From: Chelydra serpentina
Lineage: Eukaryota; Chordata; Testudines; Chelydridae
Assembly (NCBI GenBank): GCA_037349315.1
Contig: JBAIAC010000004.1
Span: 37,141,001 to 37,205,000 of the forward strand
Direction of reading: 5' to 3'
DNA length: 64,000 nucleotides
Shown: positions 1-11,560 of the stretch, piece by piece
How the letters are laid out: each line of letters starts with the position of its first letter
Position numbering within the stretch: the first letter of the stretch is position 1
The notes under the pieces: model-generated
What the model was told of the DNA's origin: nothing
Database searches by the model: none
The model's input: only the letters and a program-made list of their open reading frames with translations
Made by a program: the position numbers and the translations under genes

Positions 1-290
1 TTAGTTAATATGCTAAGTGCCTTGCACTAATAAAGCATCACACTTTTACTGTTTAGATTCTTATCTGAGGCATTGTTTTTGTAAATAGTATAGAAAGATA
101 GATTTAATTCATCCAGAAGTGTATTTTACTTAATTTTTATTGACTATAATGTAAATAAAGCTCCTGTGAAAAGTTTTTTTTTTTTAAATGGCCTATCACT
201 GAATGTCACAGTATTACGTTAGAGCACGAACCAGGTATTTGGTAAAGTGCAAATAGGTTTTCATCAATGACGTAACTTGTACGTCATTGT

Positions 291-482
291 GGGGAGGGAT
301 AGCTCAATGTTTTGAGCATTGGCCTGCTAAACCCAGGGTTGTGAGTTCAATCCTTGAGGGGGCCATTTAGGGATCTGGGGCAAAAATTGGGGATTGGTCC
401 TGCTTTGAGCAGGGGGTTGGACTAGATGACCTCCTAAGGTCCCTTCCAACCCTGATATTCTAAGATTCTATGATTCTATGAT
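291..482 (+). repeat. tRNA-derived SINE with CR1-like tail (turtle Cry-type)
   Basis: A short interspersed element read 5'->3' on this strand. The head is tRNA-like: an A-box-like TAGCTCAATG near 301 and a B-box-like GTGAGTTCAATCC near 340, the two parts of an internal RNA polymerase III promoter. The body carries GGGATCTGGGGCAAAAATTG, and the 3' part (GGTTGGACTAGATGACCTCC, then repeated GATTCTATG) resembles the 3' end of CR1 LINEs, which would supply its reverse transcriptase in trans. The same element occurs inverted at 63664-63846. The family assignment comes from recognition, not from a search. Confidence 0.88.
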
Positions 483-961
483 ATTTGCACCCAAGTATTT
501 CCCTGTGAACAGAAGCTTAGGATATGCGTAGTTAGTTGACCTAAAGGAAACCAGTTTGTTGGTCTCCTAAAGCAAAACACTTTTTCTAGTCTTTCATGTA
601 CTATATTGGGAAAAATCATATACCACCTCCCCCGCTAGTAATGCAATGTAGGGAGAAGCATCCGCTCTCATGACTTCTCTCTGCATCCTACTTTTCCTTT
701 TATTTCCAGTGTGTTAGTAGCGAGTGGTGTCTCCAACAATCTTTTTTTTCTGGTTTCAGTCTATTGTAGTAGTGTGTTAAATTACAGTTCTCCGCAAACA
801 TCAAGGAACTGCATTAAAAAATATATATTTTGCGGCTTTGTCATGAAAACTATGAATAATTTAAGATGTGGAATTTCTCACCTCTTCAGTAAACAATCTG
901 TTTCTTTGGGAAAATTGTGATATTGAAAGAATTGCAGTCAAGGAAACTCAACTGAAACCAA

Positions 962-1231
962 GAGTATGCCTACGCTGCAGTTAGACGCCTGCGGCTGGCC
1001 TGGGCCAGCTGACTTGGGCTTGCAGGGCTTGGACGAAAGGGCTCTTTAATTGTGGTGTAGACGTTAGGGTCCAGGCTATTGCCCGAGCTTTGGGACTCTC
1101 CCACCTTGCAGGGTCCTAGAGCCAGGCTCCAACCTGAGCCCAGACATCCACCCTGCAGTTAAATAGCTCCTTAGCCCGAGTCAGCTGGCATGGGCCAGCC
1201 GTGGGTTTTCAGTTGCAGTGTAGACATACTC
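962..1231. mobile_element. MITE (family A), non-autonomous DNA transposon
   Basis: The ends are inverted: AGTATGCCTACGCTGCA on the left and TGCAGTGTAGACATACT on the right. The interior is GC-rich and itself palindromic (GGCTGGCCTGGGCCAGCTGA against GGCATGGGCCAGCC near the other end). The flanks share CCAAG on both sides, a possible 5-bp target duplication. It has no coding capacity. Related copies lie at 33560-33767 and 51163-51649. It would have been moved by a transposase encoded elsewhere; the superfamily is not certain. Confidence 0.75.
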
Positions 1232-1485
1232 CAAGAAGCTGGGGTTTTAGGTTTTTTTTGGATGGGTCACAGATTTCTATATGAAATGTACTCTACTGTG
1301 TACAGAATTAGATTTTATATTGGTGCCTGTTGGTTGCCTGACCAGCTAATGAGAGATCGCACTGTAATATACTGAATAGATAGTTAAGATTCCCATACCA
1401 ACCTTTTTCCTTTCTCTTTTGTGGTGAAATACCTATTTAAGCTTCATGTTAATACAAATTGCGCAGGGGAATTAGCATTATAAGG

Positions 1486-1503
1486 TGTGTGTGTGTGTGT
1501 GTA
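1486..1503. repeat. Short (GT)n microsatellite
   Basis: About nine uninterrupted GT units, followed by an ATGTATAG run. Simple sequence repeat with no other feature. Confidence 0.9.
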
Positions 1504-1620
1504 TGTATAGTTTAAAGAATTAAGCCACCTGAATTTTATTCTTATGCATAGCCAATCTCTTTTTTTAACAAACTATTAACACACACTTGGAACTATTATA
1601 ATATTGTAGGGGTTTTTCAG

Positions 1621-1693
1621 TTGATGAAAGTAAGAAAGGACACACATTTAATTGGATAAAATCATGGTTAAAAAATTCAAATCTCTCCGGAGC
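1621..1693 (+). other. Candidate exon 1 of an unidentified transcript
   Basis: An acceptor (GGGGTTTTTCAG) precedes and a consensus donor (GTAAGT) follows a 73-nt segment. Read after two leading bases, it is open for 23 codons beginning DESKKGHTFNWIKSWLKN, leaving two bases at the end. That phase fits the candidate exon at 50590-50686, which starts with one base. I do not recognise the peptide and it does not match what I know of DDX10. It could be a chance pair of splice-like signals in AT-rich DNA or part of a lineage-specific transcript. No repeat family was recognised here. Confidence 0.25.
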
Positions 1694-2419
1694 GTAAGTG
1701 AAAAAGAAAAAAAATATTTGTCATCTTATAAGAATGATGAAGTAAATGTGGAGCGTAACGTCACTTTTCAGTCTTTTGCTGCCTTAGGAGAAGACCAGAT
1801 TTGCTATTGGCCTCCTCATGTTAATTTGCTGGCTTTTTCCTTCCTTCCACCATCCTGCCAAGTTTAGCAATCCACTTATTTCTTTCTCAGGAAAGGTGTC
1901 CCTGTTTCTATTCACCCAAACAATTGTTAGTTGACGTTAAAGCCTTCAGAAGCATCAGGACGGGAAAAGATTTATGGGAAATCCTCAAATTCCTTTTTCT
2001 ATTGGTACAAGAAACAAAAGACAAGAGCAGCTGGTTAAAGCTGAAGCCGAACAAGACAGAATTTGTTGTTTAACAACAGAGAAAATTGAGGGGCTGCAAT
2101 TGCGGCAAGATCCCCTTTGAAACTACACACCCAAATGTGGTTCAAGTCAGTCCACACAGCTGGGTTGCTTCTGTAATTCCTTTTGTGTGTGTGCTAAACT
2201 CTGAGTAGCATTCACAAATAATGGAGTAATGCCATTATCATTGGCTAGAAAACTATGCCCTCTGGCAGATGACAGGCCATCCTCACCTCCCAGCTGGAAA
2301 ATAGCAATGCAGTATACTGCATTTGAAGCATTTGGCTCATGGGAAACTCCAGTTAGTACAGAACATGGGCGCATAACCCCGCATTATGGGTTACTATGCT
2401 GACTTGTGATTGACAGCTT

Positions 2420-2595
2420 TGTTCCTCAGGTACATTGGAACTTTGTATCTCAAGGGTGAAGCTTGTTTATGGAGAAGACAGAGCTTTCTCCAGGCCAGTC
2501 CAAACCTATGGAACAAAATCTCTCGGGAACCAAGAACTATATCAAACCTTGAAATGCCATTCAGGCTACAAGTTGCCATTCAACTTGGCCTTCAG
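2420..2595 (+). mobile_element. Fragment of an L2/RTE-like LINE, ORF2 C-terminal tail
   Basis: The + frame from about 2450 reads LWRRQSFLQASPNLWNKISR and continues with RE-like and FR-like residues. The pattern AFS...P.LWN.L.RE.R is the usual C-terminal tail of the reverse transcriptase ORF in L2-, RTE- and CR1-related non-LTR elements of vertebrates. The reading frame is short and the surrounding DNA (2130-2420) may belong to the same old copy. It is a decayed fragment and not a functional gene. Confidence 0.4.
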
Positions 2596-2784
2596 TAATA
2601 ACACACATTACAGAAGGCACAACATTAAAATAAAATAAAAAATCTTGCCTTCTTCTCTTTGAGGGAGAACGAGAGAACCACTCATGACAGATGCTAGTTA
2701 TTACTGGAAGGTGCTCTGATACCATGACAATGAGTGTGGTGCAAGAGCCTTCAATTTTTGTACATTATTAGTAATAGTCAGCTC

Positions 2785-3010
2785 ATGAGGGGTTTGGGGT
2801 GCAGGCTGCTCCGGGGCTGTGGCAGGGAGAAAGGACTCCCCGCAGCCCTCTATCACCGCAGCAGCTCGGGGTCAGGGAAGAGGCGCCCTTCCCCGGCCGT
2901 GGCAGCTCCGGCGGGGCTGGGAGAGGGGCACATCTCCCCGGCCATGGCAGCTCTAGCAGGGCTGGGCCAGGCTGAGCCGGGAGAGGGGCACCTCTCTTTG
3001 CCTGCATGAC
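2785..3010. repeat. GC-rich imperfect tandem repeat
   Basis: A CpG- and GC-rich island inside AT-rich DNA. Two imperfect units share CCCCGGCC(G/A)TGGCAGCTC, GCGGGGCTGG/GCAGGGCTGG and GGGAGAGGGGCA. Both strands are open here only because of the composition, so I call no gene. It may be the interior of an old transposon; I see no paired ends. Confidence 0.5.
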
Positions 3011-3727
3011 CTTTGATAGCCTGCTGCGAGGCTCCCCAGCTTAGAGGGAACTTAGCTCAGGGCTTCAAAACACCCTCATCTGCCTTTGACAGTGACATTC
3101 CATATGTTGATCTTTTTGTCACTATTTGTCACTTTAGGCTCTGATCCTGCAAATTCTGATGTACAGCAGGACTAGTCTCTTGTGTAAAGTTAGGCATGAA
3201 GTGAGTGGTACTTAGGTGTAAAACGAATCCCATGTGTTAAGTATTGTATCTTTAAACCCTAACTGTGTCCTATGATTGTACATTACTTTCTCTTTGAATA
3301 TATTTATTGAAGTATCTGCTTTCAGTAAAACTAAGAATATATATCAAAATTAAATAACATTTTAGTGTCTAAAAAATTAGTACGTAAACCACAAGTTTGA
3401 TTATATGTCTTCCATTCAAAATGACTCCTGCTTGGAAACCTTCAGTGCATATGGGGGAGGCGAGACTGCAAAGAGCCTAACTACTACTTTTTAGACCACT
3501 TCATATTAGTGGTAATGAAGGGCTTCTTTGAGAAGCTGCTGGATAAAATAGGTTGTGTAATACTCCAAGACCTGAACTGCATCTTGAGTGTTGCTGCTCT
3601 ACTGTAAAGATGCAGACACTAAGTGGGAAACAACAAAATAAGCTAGCAGCAAGTAACCTTAATCTTTGCCATTCTCCTGGGGACATGCAGCATCCCTGAA
3701 AAAATTTATTTTAAAACTAGTGTTTAA

Positions 3728-5341
3728 TAGGTCTGTCAATTCATCGCAGTTAACTTGCGTGATTAACTCAAAAAATTAATCTTGATTAATCGCAGTTTTA
3801 ATCACACTATGAAACAATAGCATACCAATTGAAATTTATTAACTCTTTTTGGATGTTTTTCTACATTTTCAAATATATTGATTTCAGTTACAACACAGAA
3901 TTCAAAGTGTACACTGCTCACTTTATATTCGTTTTATTACAAATATTTGCACTGTAAAAATTATAAACAAAAGAAAATGTTTTTCAATTCACCTCATATA
4001 AGTACCATAATGCAATCTCGTTATTGTGAAAGTGCAAGTTACAAATATAGATTTTTTTTTTTACATAGCTGCACTTAAAATCAAAACAATGTAAAACTTT
4101 AGAGCCTACAAGTCCACTCAGTCCTACTTCTTATTTAGCCAATTGCTAAGACAACAGGTTTGTTTACATTTACAGAAGATAATGCTGCTGGCTTCTTATT
4201 CACAATGTCACCTGAAAGTGAGAACAGGCATTTTTATAGCCGGTTTTGCAAAGTGCTTACATGCCAGATATGTTAAACATTCGTATGCCCCTTCATGCTT
4301 CGGCTACCATTCCAGAAGACATGCTTTCATGCTGATGACGCTTGTTAAAAAAGTGTGTTAATTAAATTTTGACTGAACTCCTTAAGGGAGAATAGTATGT
4401 CTCCTGCTCTGTTTTACCTACATTCTGCCATATATTTCATGTTATAGCAGTCTCAGATGATGATCCAGAACATGTTGTTCATTTTAAGAACACTTTCACT
4501 GCAGATTTGACAAAATGCAAAGAAGGTACCAATGAGATTTGTAAAGATAGCTACAGCACTCAACTCAAGATTTAAGAATCTGAAGTGCCTTCCAAAATCT
4601 GAGGGGCGAAGTGTAGCTCATGCTTTCAGAAGTCTTAAAAGAGCAACACTCCAGTGTGAAAACTACAGAACCCAAACTATCAAAAAAGAAAATCAACCTT
4701 CTGCTGGTGGCATCCAACTCAGATGATGAAAGTGAACATGCGTCACTCTGCACTGCCTTGTATCATTATTGAGCACAACCTGTCATCAGCATGGATGTAT
4801 GTCCTCTGGAATGGTGGTTGAAGATGAAGGGACATATGATTCTTTAGTGCATCTGGCATGTAAATATCTTGCAATGGTGGCTACAGTGCCATGGGAACGT
4901 TTGTTCTCACTTTCAAGTGACATTGTAAACAAGCGGGGAGCATTATCTCCTGCAAATGTAAACAAACTTATGTGTCTGAGCGATTGGCTGAACAAGAAGT
5001 ATGCCTAGGTGGACTTGTAAGCTCTAAAGTTTTACATTGTTTCATTTTTGAATGCAGTTATTTGTACATAATTCCACATTTACAAGTTCAACTTTCGTTA
5101 TAAACAGATTGGACTACAGTACTTGTATTAGGTGAATTTAAAAATACTATTTCTTTTGTTTTTTAGACCACAAATATTTTAATCAAAAATAAATATAAAG
5201 TGAGCACTGTACACTTTGTATTCTGTTATAATTGAAATCAATATATTTTGAAAACATCCAAAAATAGAAAACATCCAAAAATATTTAAATGATAGTTATT
5301 GTATAACAGTGATTAATTTTTTAAATAGCTTGACAGCCCTA
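3728..5341 (+). mobile_element. Palindromic hAT-family DNA transposon with 8-bp target duplication
   Basis: Terminal inverted repeats TAGGTCTGTCAA and TTGACAGCCCTA bound a 1.6 kb element. The flanks carry GTGTTTAA (3720-3727) and GTATTTAA (5342-5349), an 8-bp duplication with one mismatch, as expected for hAT elements. The left 0.64 kb is largely the reverse complement of the right 0.57 kb: both ends hold the motifs around CAATATATTTTGAAAA, TACAAGTCCACT and the ATGGAATGGTGGTTGAA region. The middle (about 4370-4750) is the unpaired remainder and carries transposase remnants. The product would be a long hairpin; the coding region is broken. Confidence 0.85.
4440..5008 (+). pseudogene. hAT transposase remnant, C-terminal dimerisation region
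   Basis: The last part (about 4817-5008) is an open frame containing ATVPWERLFSLSSDIVNKRG, then LSPANVNKL and CLSDWLN. This is the hAT C-terminal dimerisation domain pattern (P.ERlFS.a.div..kr..L.p.nv..l..l). Upstream frames around 4532-4726 contain FKNLKCLPKSEGRSVAHAFR and would belong to the preceding transposase segment, but frameshifts and stops separate them. The N-terminal zinc finger and catalytic core are not visible. It lies inside the palindromic element and is a dead gene. Confidence 0.75.
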
Positions 5342-5349
5342 GTATTTAA

Positions 5350-7000
5350 ATATATTCCTTCCCTATTCAATCCCCAAAACAAAAACCGCATGAGCGCCAA
5401 AAACATGTCCCTGATTAATTGACCATTTAGTGCTAGTTGCTCACTAAAAACTTGATTCTATTCCAAGGGTTCATGACTAAGCTCCAGTTGATAGCAATAG
5501 TGCAAGATCACAACCTAAATTATATTTGTTAGTGCCTTGCAGACCCCGGAACAAGGGGAAAATGTCATCTGGCTTTCTACCAGCAGTGAATGAGATTCTA
5601 AAGCACTACTTCCTAGCCGTGTAGTGTTACATGGGAGAATGTAGCCTACTCTGATACAGACTGCATAACCCACTCAGTGCTATAAGAAAGTATAGAACCG
5701 GAAAACAGTCATTGTGACCACTCTCCTCTAACTTGTAACCCCCTTCCCATGCAAATCTATTGCTAGCCATCATCTTCCTTGTCTTTGTATCCATGAAGCT
5801 ACTTAGGGCTCCCTGTCGGAAAAGTTAAGTAATGCAAGAAGAATGAAGGGCTGTAGTATGAAATGGCATTGTCCCTGTTAGGCAATTGCAATATGCATGC
5901 AAGTCTCTGGAATACAATTACATGATATTAAAGTTGTGATCCTCCAGTTAGCTTTATAAAAACAAAATATGGTAACTATAAGAATAGCTTGTTGTTGGAG
6001 ATGTTATGAAAATATTGTATTAAACCATGGTAGTTCTGTTTGTGATGCTGTTTAAAGCATGGCAGTTTGCCTTGGTAAATGAAAATAAAGCCTTGCTTTC
6101 AGCAAATGTTATGCCAGTTCATTTTCTTAAATTAGCTAACCAGTCTGATAAGAATATTAACTTCAATGCTGATAGGGACACTCAGATATAAACTGCCAGC
6201 GTCTGAAGAGTACGTCAGTTTGTGCCAATTTGGGAGATAATCAGAGTTAATTATAAAGCTATAGGAACCTTTCTGGGTCCTGTTGCTCTTTGAGGAGCCA
6301 ATTTTTTTATTTTTATTTTTTGAAGGCTGGCTGCAATGAAAAAGTGATATGTATTTAAAAGTGATATGTAATTTTTTCAAGTACAGAATGTGTAGTTGAG
6401 CACTAAACAAACAGTCTTTCATCCCTGTTGCACAAACTGAAGAGCCGTTAACATCAGGCCTGATGACCTGGGCACAGTGTTGCATATTGTTGGCACTTAT
6501 ATCTCTGGAACACAGAGAATTTTTGCTGCGAAGTAGCAGGAATTAATAAGTTGCATTTGTCTACCTGTTTCCCCTTTCTGAGAGTATCTATCTATATATA
6601 GTGTGTGCGCATGCAGAAATATTTTAAGCACTGGGCTGTCTCTTTAACCTGGCTCCTCAGTAATTGTTGGTTAAAGAAAATGAAACCACTTACCCAAGTC
6701 CAAAATGAGTATTGTAGAGGATACTACACTATCGCTGGCAGAAAAGACTTTGAAGTGAAAGTACTTCTCTGCCTCGTACTTGGGATCAAGAAAAGGAATA
6801 GGAAATTACTCCATGGAGAATGGAATTTGTTGTAGACTTTTTCCTTTTTCCTCAGTGGTAATAGTCCTCTTTAGCTTAGGGTAGCAGCCAATTTGCAGTA
6901 GCAGACATGGCAGCTCTCGTGAATTGACCGTGAGAGTCGCTATTTCAGTGTAAAATTAACCCTCACTCACGATCTTGCAATAGAACTCTCAGATATGCTG
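5350..7000. other. AT-rich intronic stretch without recognised features
   Basis: No convincing exon, repeat end or RNA gene was found. The 117-residue - strand frame at 6132-6485 has low-complexity composition and no recognisable motif. Confidence 0.5.
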
Positions 7001-7044
7001 ACATTTGAGAGCTCTAAAAGTGAGGCTTAATTTTACTTTGAAGT

Positions 7045-7540
7045 CCTGTCAGGCGCGGCGGGGCTGGGCTCCCGCTGCCAAGCGCCCGGGTACGGCGGGG
7101 CCGGGCTCCCGCTGTCAGGTGCCCTGGGCACAGCGGGGCCTCTGCCAGCCTGGGAAGTGGGAGAGAAGACCCCGCAGCAGCTCCCTCCCGCCAGGTCTGA
7201 TGAGCGTGAAGAACTCTAAGGAGCAGAGGTGAGGTTTGGAGGATTGAATATGGCCTGGGGGCTGCAGTGTGGGGTAGAGGGCTGTATTGATGGTGGGTTC
7301 TGAGCAGATGGCTTGAGTGCTGGGAGGATGAGCAGAGGGTGGTGGGAGTCACTGGGGTAGGGGGCTGAACTGATGGGGTGGTGGGGATGGGGTCTATGGG
7401 ACTGAACTGACGGGGACTGGGGGGAAGGCAGGATTAATTGCTGGGGAGAAGACGGGCATATGTAGGGGTGAGAGCTCCTGCAGCAGTGGGAGAGTGGGCA
7501 ACACTGATTGTCACATTTACACACCCTGGGGATGGGCAGA
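7045..7540. repeat. GC-rich repeat followed by G-rich degenerate tract
   Basis: From 7050 to 7140 two imperfect units share GCGGGGC(T/C)GGGCTCCCGCTG. From about 7215 to 7470 the + strand is a degenerate G-rich tract built around GGGG, CTGGGG and GATGG words. It resembles, in inverse sense, the C-rich tract at 13210-13380. All reading frames here reflect composition. The class of the parent element is unknown. Confidence 0.45.
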
Positions 7541-8930
7541 GAGAGTTCAAAAGTCAGGAGACTGACCTAAAAACCACAACATGACATTTTAAAAAAAGAT
7601 TGGCCCCAAAATTATAATCTCATGATTTTGGGGGGTCCAACTCCTGATTTTTGATCTCTTGACATTGGCAGTAGTGAACAAACATTTATTTGGTTTCTCT
7701 ATATCTTATGGGGTACTTTGAATATTTCAGAAAATTTAAAAAGCTTTGCCTCAGCAGGTCTTTATCAATTAACTGAATTTGTATTTCTTCGAGTTTACTG
7801 AGGCTTTCATGAGTATACTTGTCTTAGCTGTGCCCCAAGAGACATTTTTATTTTTTGTTGAAAGAGCATAATCCAAGTATTCCACTTTAGTGAGAAGGCT
7901 GAGTGTATTGTTGTAGAATATTGCTGTTATTGACAACTTGTTCTGTTTTGATTTGGTTAGGGCAGTAAATAAGATACTTAATTTACATAAGCTTATTAAA
8001 TGATATTTCAAGAGGGGTGTATAAATAATTTCAAATGCTGTTTACAGTGTTGACAGCTGATCCATTTACAAATTAGATTATTGAGAAGGGTTGGAATGGA
8101 GGGATAGCATGGCTTGTTCCTGGGATGTAGCAGTTTCTTCAATATGCAAATAATGTCCAACATTTCTTGCTTTTAGGAAAGAGCAGCGCTTCCCACTCCC
8201 CCCTCTGAAAATTGAAAGGCTTTGCTCTCAATGAGGAAGGTTTATCTTTCTGAAGGGGGAAGAGAGAAGGGTTTTCTGACAGCGCTAAGTGTTTGCCAGT
8301 GATCTGTGTTAAATATTTCCTTTGTTGTTAGATGCCTTGAAAAGTTGGTATCTGTTATGACTATGCGCTGTGGTGCATACACTAGTGTCTTCTAACCTGG
8401 TCTTCCTTTGGCATTCAATAGAAATTTATTTTTAAAATACATGCAGATTTTGTAGCATTGTTTGTGAAAATAGTCATTATATTAATAAAGTTCTGGGAAA
8501 CTAAGGGAGGTGAAAGAAGAATTTCTTATGCCTAGTTTATGATGTTTGTGGGTGGGGAGGGAAGAGAAGAGTGTTTTTTTCCTTAATCCATTTTTTTAAA
8601 AATATCATAAGATGTTAGTTCAAGATATATTGGTATAGTGAGTAAAATTTGCTTTCTTTTCCGTGAGTAAACAGTCTAGTGGAATGTGTGTTCAGAGTAA
8701 TGAAGTCTGTTTGGTGTGAAAGAAGTAAAATGAGTTTACACACTGTCACAGCTGCTGTGTGCTCAAAGTGGAAGTTAATGTGTCTTCAGCGTTTTGTGAT
8801 AAACTCATTCAGAACATTATTATTTGGGGGGGTGGCGAGGGGAAACCAAACCAGACCCTGCATTTCCCAGAAATATGCATGTGTCCCTGAGACTTTGACC
8901 TCACACAGCCTTGCACTGCTTTAACTAAAG
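7541..8930. other. Stretch without recognised gene
   Basis: A repeat-like segment around 7560-7670 has the words CTCATGATTTTGGGG and CTCCTGATTTTTGATC, seen in reptile interspersed repeats, but I cannot define its ends. The rest is unremarkable AT-rich DNA. Confidence 0.4.
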
Positions 8931-8935
8931 ATTTT

Positions 8936-9130
8936 TGATTTAAACTGATTTAGTTAAACTGGTACAAATTTGTGTGTAGACACCTATTCTGGTGTGAGAG
9001 TGGCTTATTGTGGTTTAGTTTGCTTCTATTCAAACAAAACACCTGAACCAAAATAAGCCACCCTCAAACTGCAATAAGTATATACACACAAATTTGCTCT
9101 GGCTTAACTATATGTTTTAAATTTAAAATG
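8936..9130. mobile_element. Palindromic MITE
   Basis: The two halves are near reverse complements. The left half has AGTTAAACTGGTACAAATTT and GTGTGTAGACACC; the right half has GTATATACACACAAATTT and GGCTTAACTATAT. In the middle GGCTTATTGTGGTTTAG pairs imperfectly with the AAATAAGCCACC region. There is no coding capacity. The exact outer ends and target duplication are not clear. Confidence 0.65.
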
Positions 9131-9971
9131 CCAGTTAAACAAGGCCTGAGTCAGAAGCTAACAGTAATGATACAAGCACTTTTTAAAAGTGTACTTTTTG
9201 ACTTTTGAATGAGTTTTTTTCAACAGGTGTCCTAGGCTTTAAATTTGGAGAATAAGGTCAATTTACCTATGAGTCACTTGAAAAACACCCTGGTGTTATT
9301 ATTATTATTATTCATATTCATGAACTTTCCATGCAGGGAGGAGGAGTTGTTCAGCCATGCTGGCTACACAATTTTTGCAGATGTCTTAAACTCAGCAGCA
9401 GTTGCTGCTAAATACTGTACTATTGTCAAATATGTTAAAACCAGCATGGATAAAATCCTCCCTTTCATTTTTCAGAGGCTAAGGGTTTTTTAAATACTTA
9501 AGTGGTTTTAATATCTATCTGAACCATCTCAATACCAATATGCTACAAAATTAATTTTTAATGTTCACATCTTAATAGTTATCAGAATCAAAGTAGTACA
9601 TCCATGTTCAATTAAACATGCATGTATCTAGAAAATTGGAAGTGTCCATTTCAATAAATAAAGTTTAAAAATCTAGAATATAATGGAGAAAAATGAAACC
9701 CTAGAAGCAGTAGAGTATTTTTTAAAATTTACTATGAAAATGTTATTAGATGTTGAAAAATACAGAACTTAATTTGCAACTTGATTAATATTTTAGCTAA
9801 GAGCAATATCAGGCTGCATTTTGATGAAGTAAAATTATGGCATAATTCTTTAAAATATAGTGTGCAATTAGAAAGAACAGTGAGTGAAAATTAGAACATA
9901 GCTGCTGGAATAGTTCAGGAGCGAGAGTGCACATAAGTGCACATAACTAACTTTATAGACTAGTGAGAAAA

Positions 9972-10230
9972 GGAGAGTGAGGTAATATCTTTTATTGGAC
10001 CAACTTTTGTTGGTGAGAGAGACAAGCTTTTGAGCTATGCAGAGCTCTTCATGAGGTCTGGGATATATACTCAAGCATCACAGCTAAAAGCAAGGTGGAG
10101 CAGATTGTTTAGCGTAAGTAGCAGCAAGCACATATTGTAAGGGACCTCTCAAGGTAGAGTGGCCTATTAACACCTCTGCAGTCATAAGACAAAAAGTGGT
10201 GGTTAGTGCGTTACAGACCATATGCGAATG
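9972..10230 (+). repeat. High-copy interspersed repeat (family R1)
   Basis: Begins with GAGGTAATATCTTTTATTGG, continues with TTGGTGAGAGAGACAAGCTT, and later GCAGATTGTTTAGCGTAAGT. The same family appears at 28305-28468 (+), 35620-35850 (+) and 24285-24362 (-). The opposite strand encodes peptide-like stretches (such as EELCIAQKLVSLTNKSWSN), suggesting descent from a coding element. I cannot assign its class. Confidence 0.7.
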
Positions 10231-10637
10231 ACTTATGTTCTTTCTTTCTGAACTACTATTTGTAGCTCAAATTTTATGAACTACTTCCATAATTGTTATA
10301 ACAGATGTATCAAATTTGTGAATGCTTTCTGTTTTGAAAATTTTAGTGTAATTGTACCCAGAATTAACAAGTCAAAAACAATAAAAATCAAGTTTATTTG
10401 ACAACGATGCAGTTTCCAATCCCATTCCTATAAATAAGCTGCTTTGATTGAAGTGACTCTTTTCCTTGTTCAGTGTAGGCAGCAGGATTGCAACTTGCTG
10501 AATGAGACTGCCTTTGTTTCGGTGTGAAACTGTGTACACTTTTGATAGCTTATAAGCCAATTTCCATTTACAGCTTTCACAAAAGAATTTGAAAACATCT
10601 CCCATCTTTATCTGTTTGTCCACCTTTTGTCATACTT

Positions 10638-10917
10638 GGGTTACGTCTACACTACCCAGCTGTTCGCGACATGCTGCGTCGCAACAGCCATGGAGCTAAA
10701 AGTCATGCAGTGTAGCCGCTCTTTGTCGGCTCTCCTGCCGACAAAAAACTTCCATCACCAACGAGCAGCGTTTGCGTTGTCGGCTGGAGAGTGCTTCTGC
10801 CGGCAACGCGCTGTTCACACTGGCACTTCTCGCGGCAACATTTTTGTCTTGGGGAGGGGGGTTAACACCTCTGAAAGACACAAGTTTTGTTGTTCAATTG
10901 CCAGTGTAGACATAGCC
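10638..10917. mobile_element. MITE (family C)
   Basis: Ends GGGTTACGTCTACACTACC and CCAGTGTAGACATAGCC are partly inverted. The interior is GC-rich with internal inverted words (CTTTGTCGGC, GTTGTCGGCTGG, TTCTGCCGGCAACGC). The possible TTG/TTA target site at the borders is imperfect. The ORFs through it on both strands have no recognisable motif. Confidence 0.65.
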
Positions 10918-11115
10918 TTAGATTGCAAGCTCTTTCAGACATGGGTTCTTTTTATGCTTTGTGTGTACAGCGCCTAGCCAGTCCTGGTACACGACTGAAG
11001 TTTCTAGGTATTACCACAATACAAATAAAAAATAATAATTTCATGCTAATCAAGTAAGCATGATAACACACTTGTGTTATAGGTTAGTAATAGACCTCCT
11101 GAACAGAAGAGACTA

Positions 11116-11313
11116 AGGGCATGGCTACATTGGAAACTTCAAAGCGCTGTTACGGGAATGCTCCCGTGGCAGCTCTTTGAAGCGCTCCTGGTAATCCACC
11201 TCCACGAGCTAGCGCTTTAAAGCGCTCAGACTTGCTGCAATCAGGGGGGTGATTTTTCACACCCCTGAGCCAGCAAGTTAGAGCTCTATAAAATGTAAGT
11301 GTAGACAAGCCCT
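11116..11313. mobile_element. MITE (family B)
   Basis: Starts AGGGCATGGCTACATTGG and ends AAGTGTAGACAAGCCC. The interior repeats the AGCGCT word (AAAGCGCTGTTAC, GAAGCGCTCCTGG, TAGCGCTTTAAAGCGCT) and has CACACCCCTGAGCCAGC. A related copy lies at 13800-14041. Confidence 0.7.
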
Positions 11314-11560
11314 TCGGTGGATCTAGCTGCATTGCTCAGGGGAGTGAAAATTTCACACCTCTGATAGATTTAAAGCCGATCTAAGCCCTGGTGTAGACAC
11401 TGCTAGGTCTACAGAAGAATTCTCTCACAAGGGATGGATTTACTACAGTGATGACAAAAACCTCTTCTGTCATTGTAGCAAGTGACTACACTATAGTGTT
11501 ACTGTGGTGTAGCTGCAACTGTGGTGCTGTAGTGCTTGTAGTGCAGCCATACCCTTCATT
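11314..11560. repeat. Series of MITE remnants
   Basis: Fragments with the same vocabulary as the neighbouring MITEs: TTTCACACCTCTGATAGATT, GGTGTAGACACTGCTAGG, then TTCTGTCATTGTAGCAAGTG, TACTGTGGTGTAGCTGC and TGCTTGTAGTGCAGCCATAC. They look like one or two further non-autonomous elements abutting or nested with the family B copy. Boundaries are not resolved. Confidence 0.5.

Noticed and set aside
6132..6485. 117-codon - strand ORF
   Set aside because: No domain, low-complexity lysine/serine stretches, and no convincing splice or promoter context.
7014..7524. Two - strand ORFs rich in P, S and H
   Set aside because: Shadow of a G-rich degenerate tract on the + strand; no motif.
10627..10977. 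116-codon + ORF
   Set aside because: Coincides with a MITE that has inverted ends; no domain.
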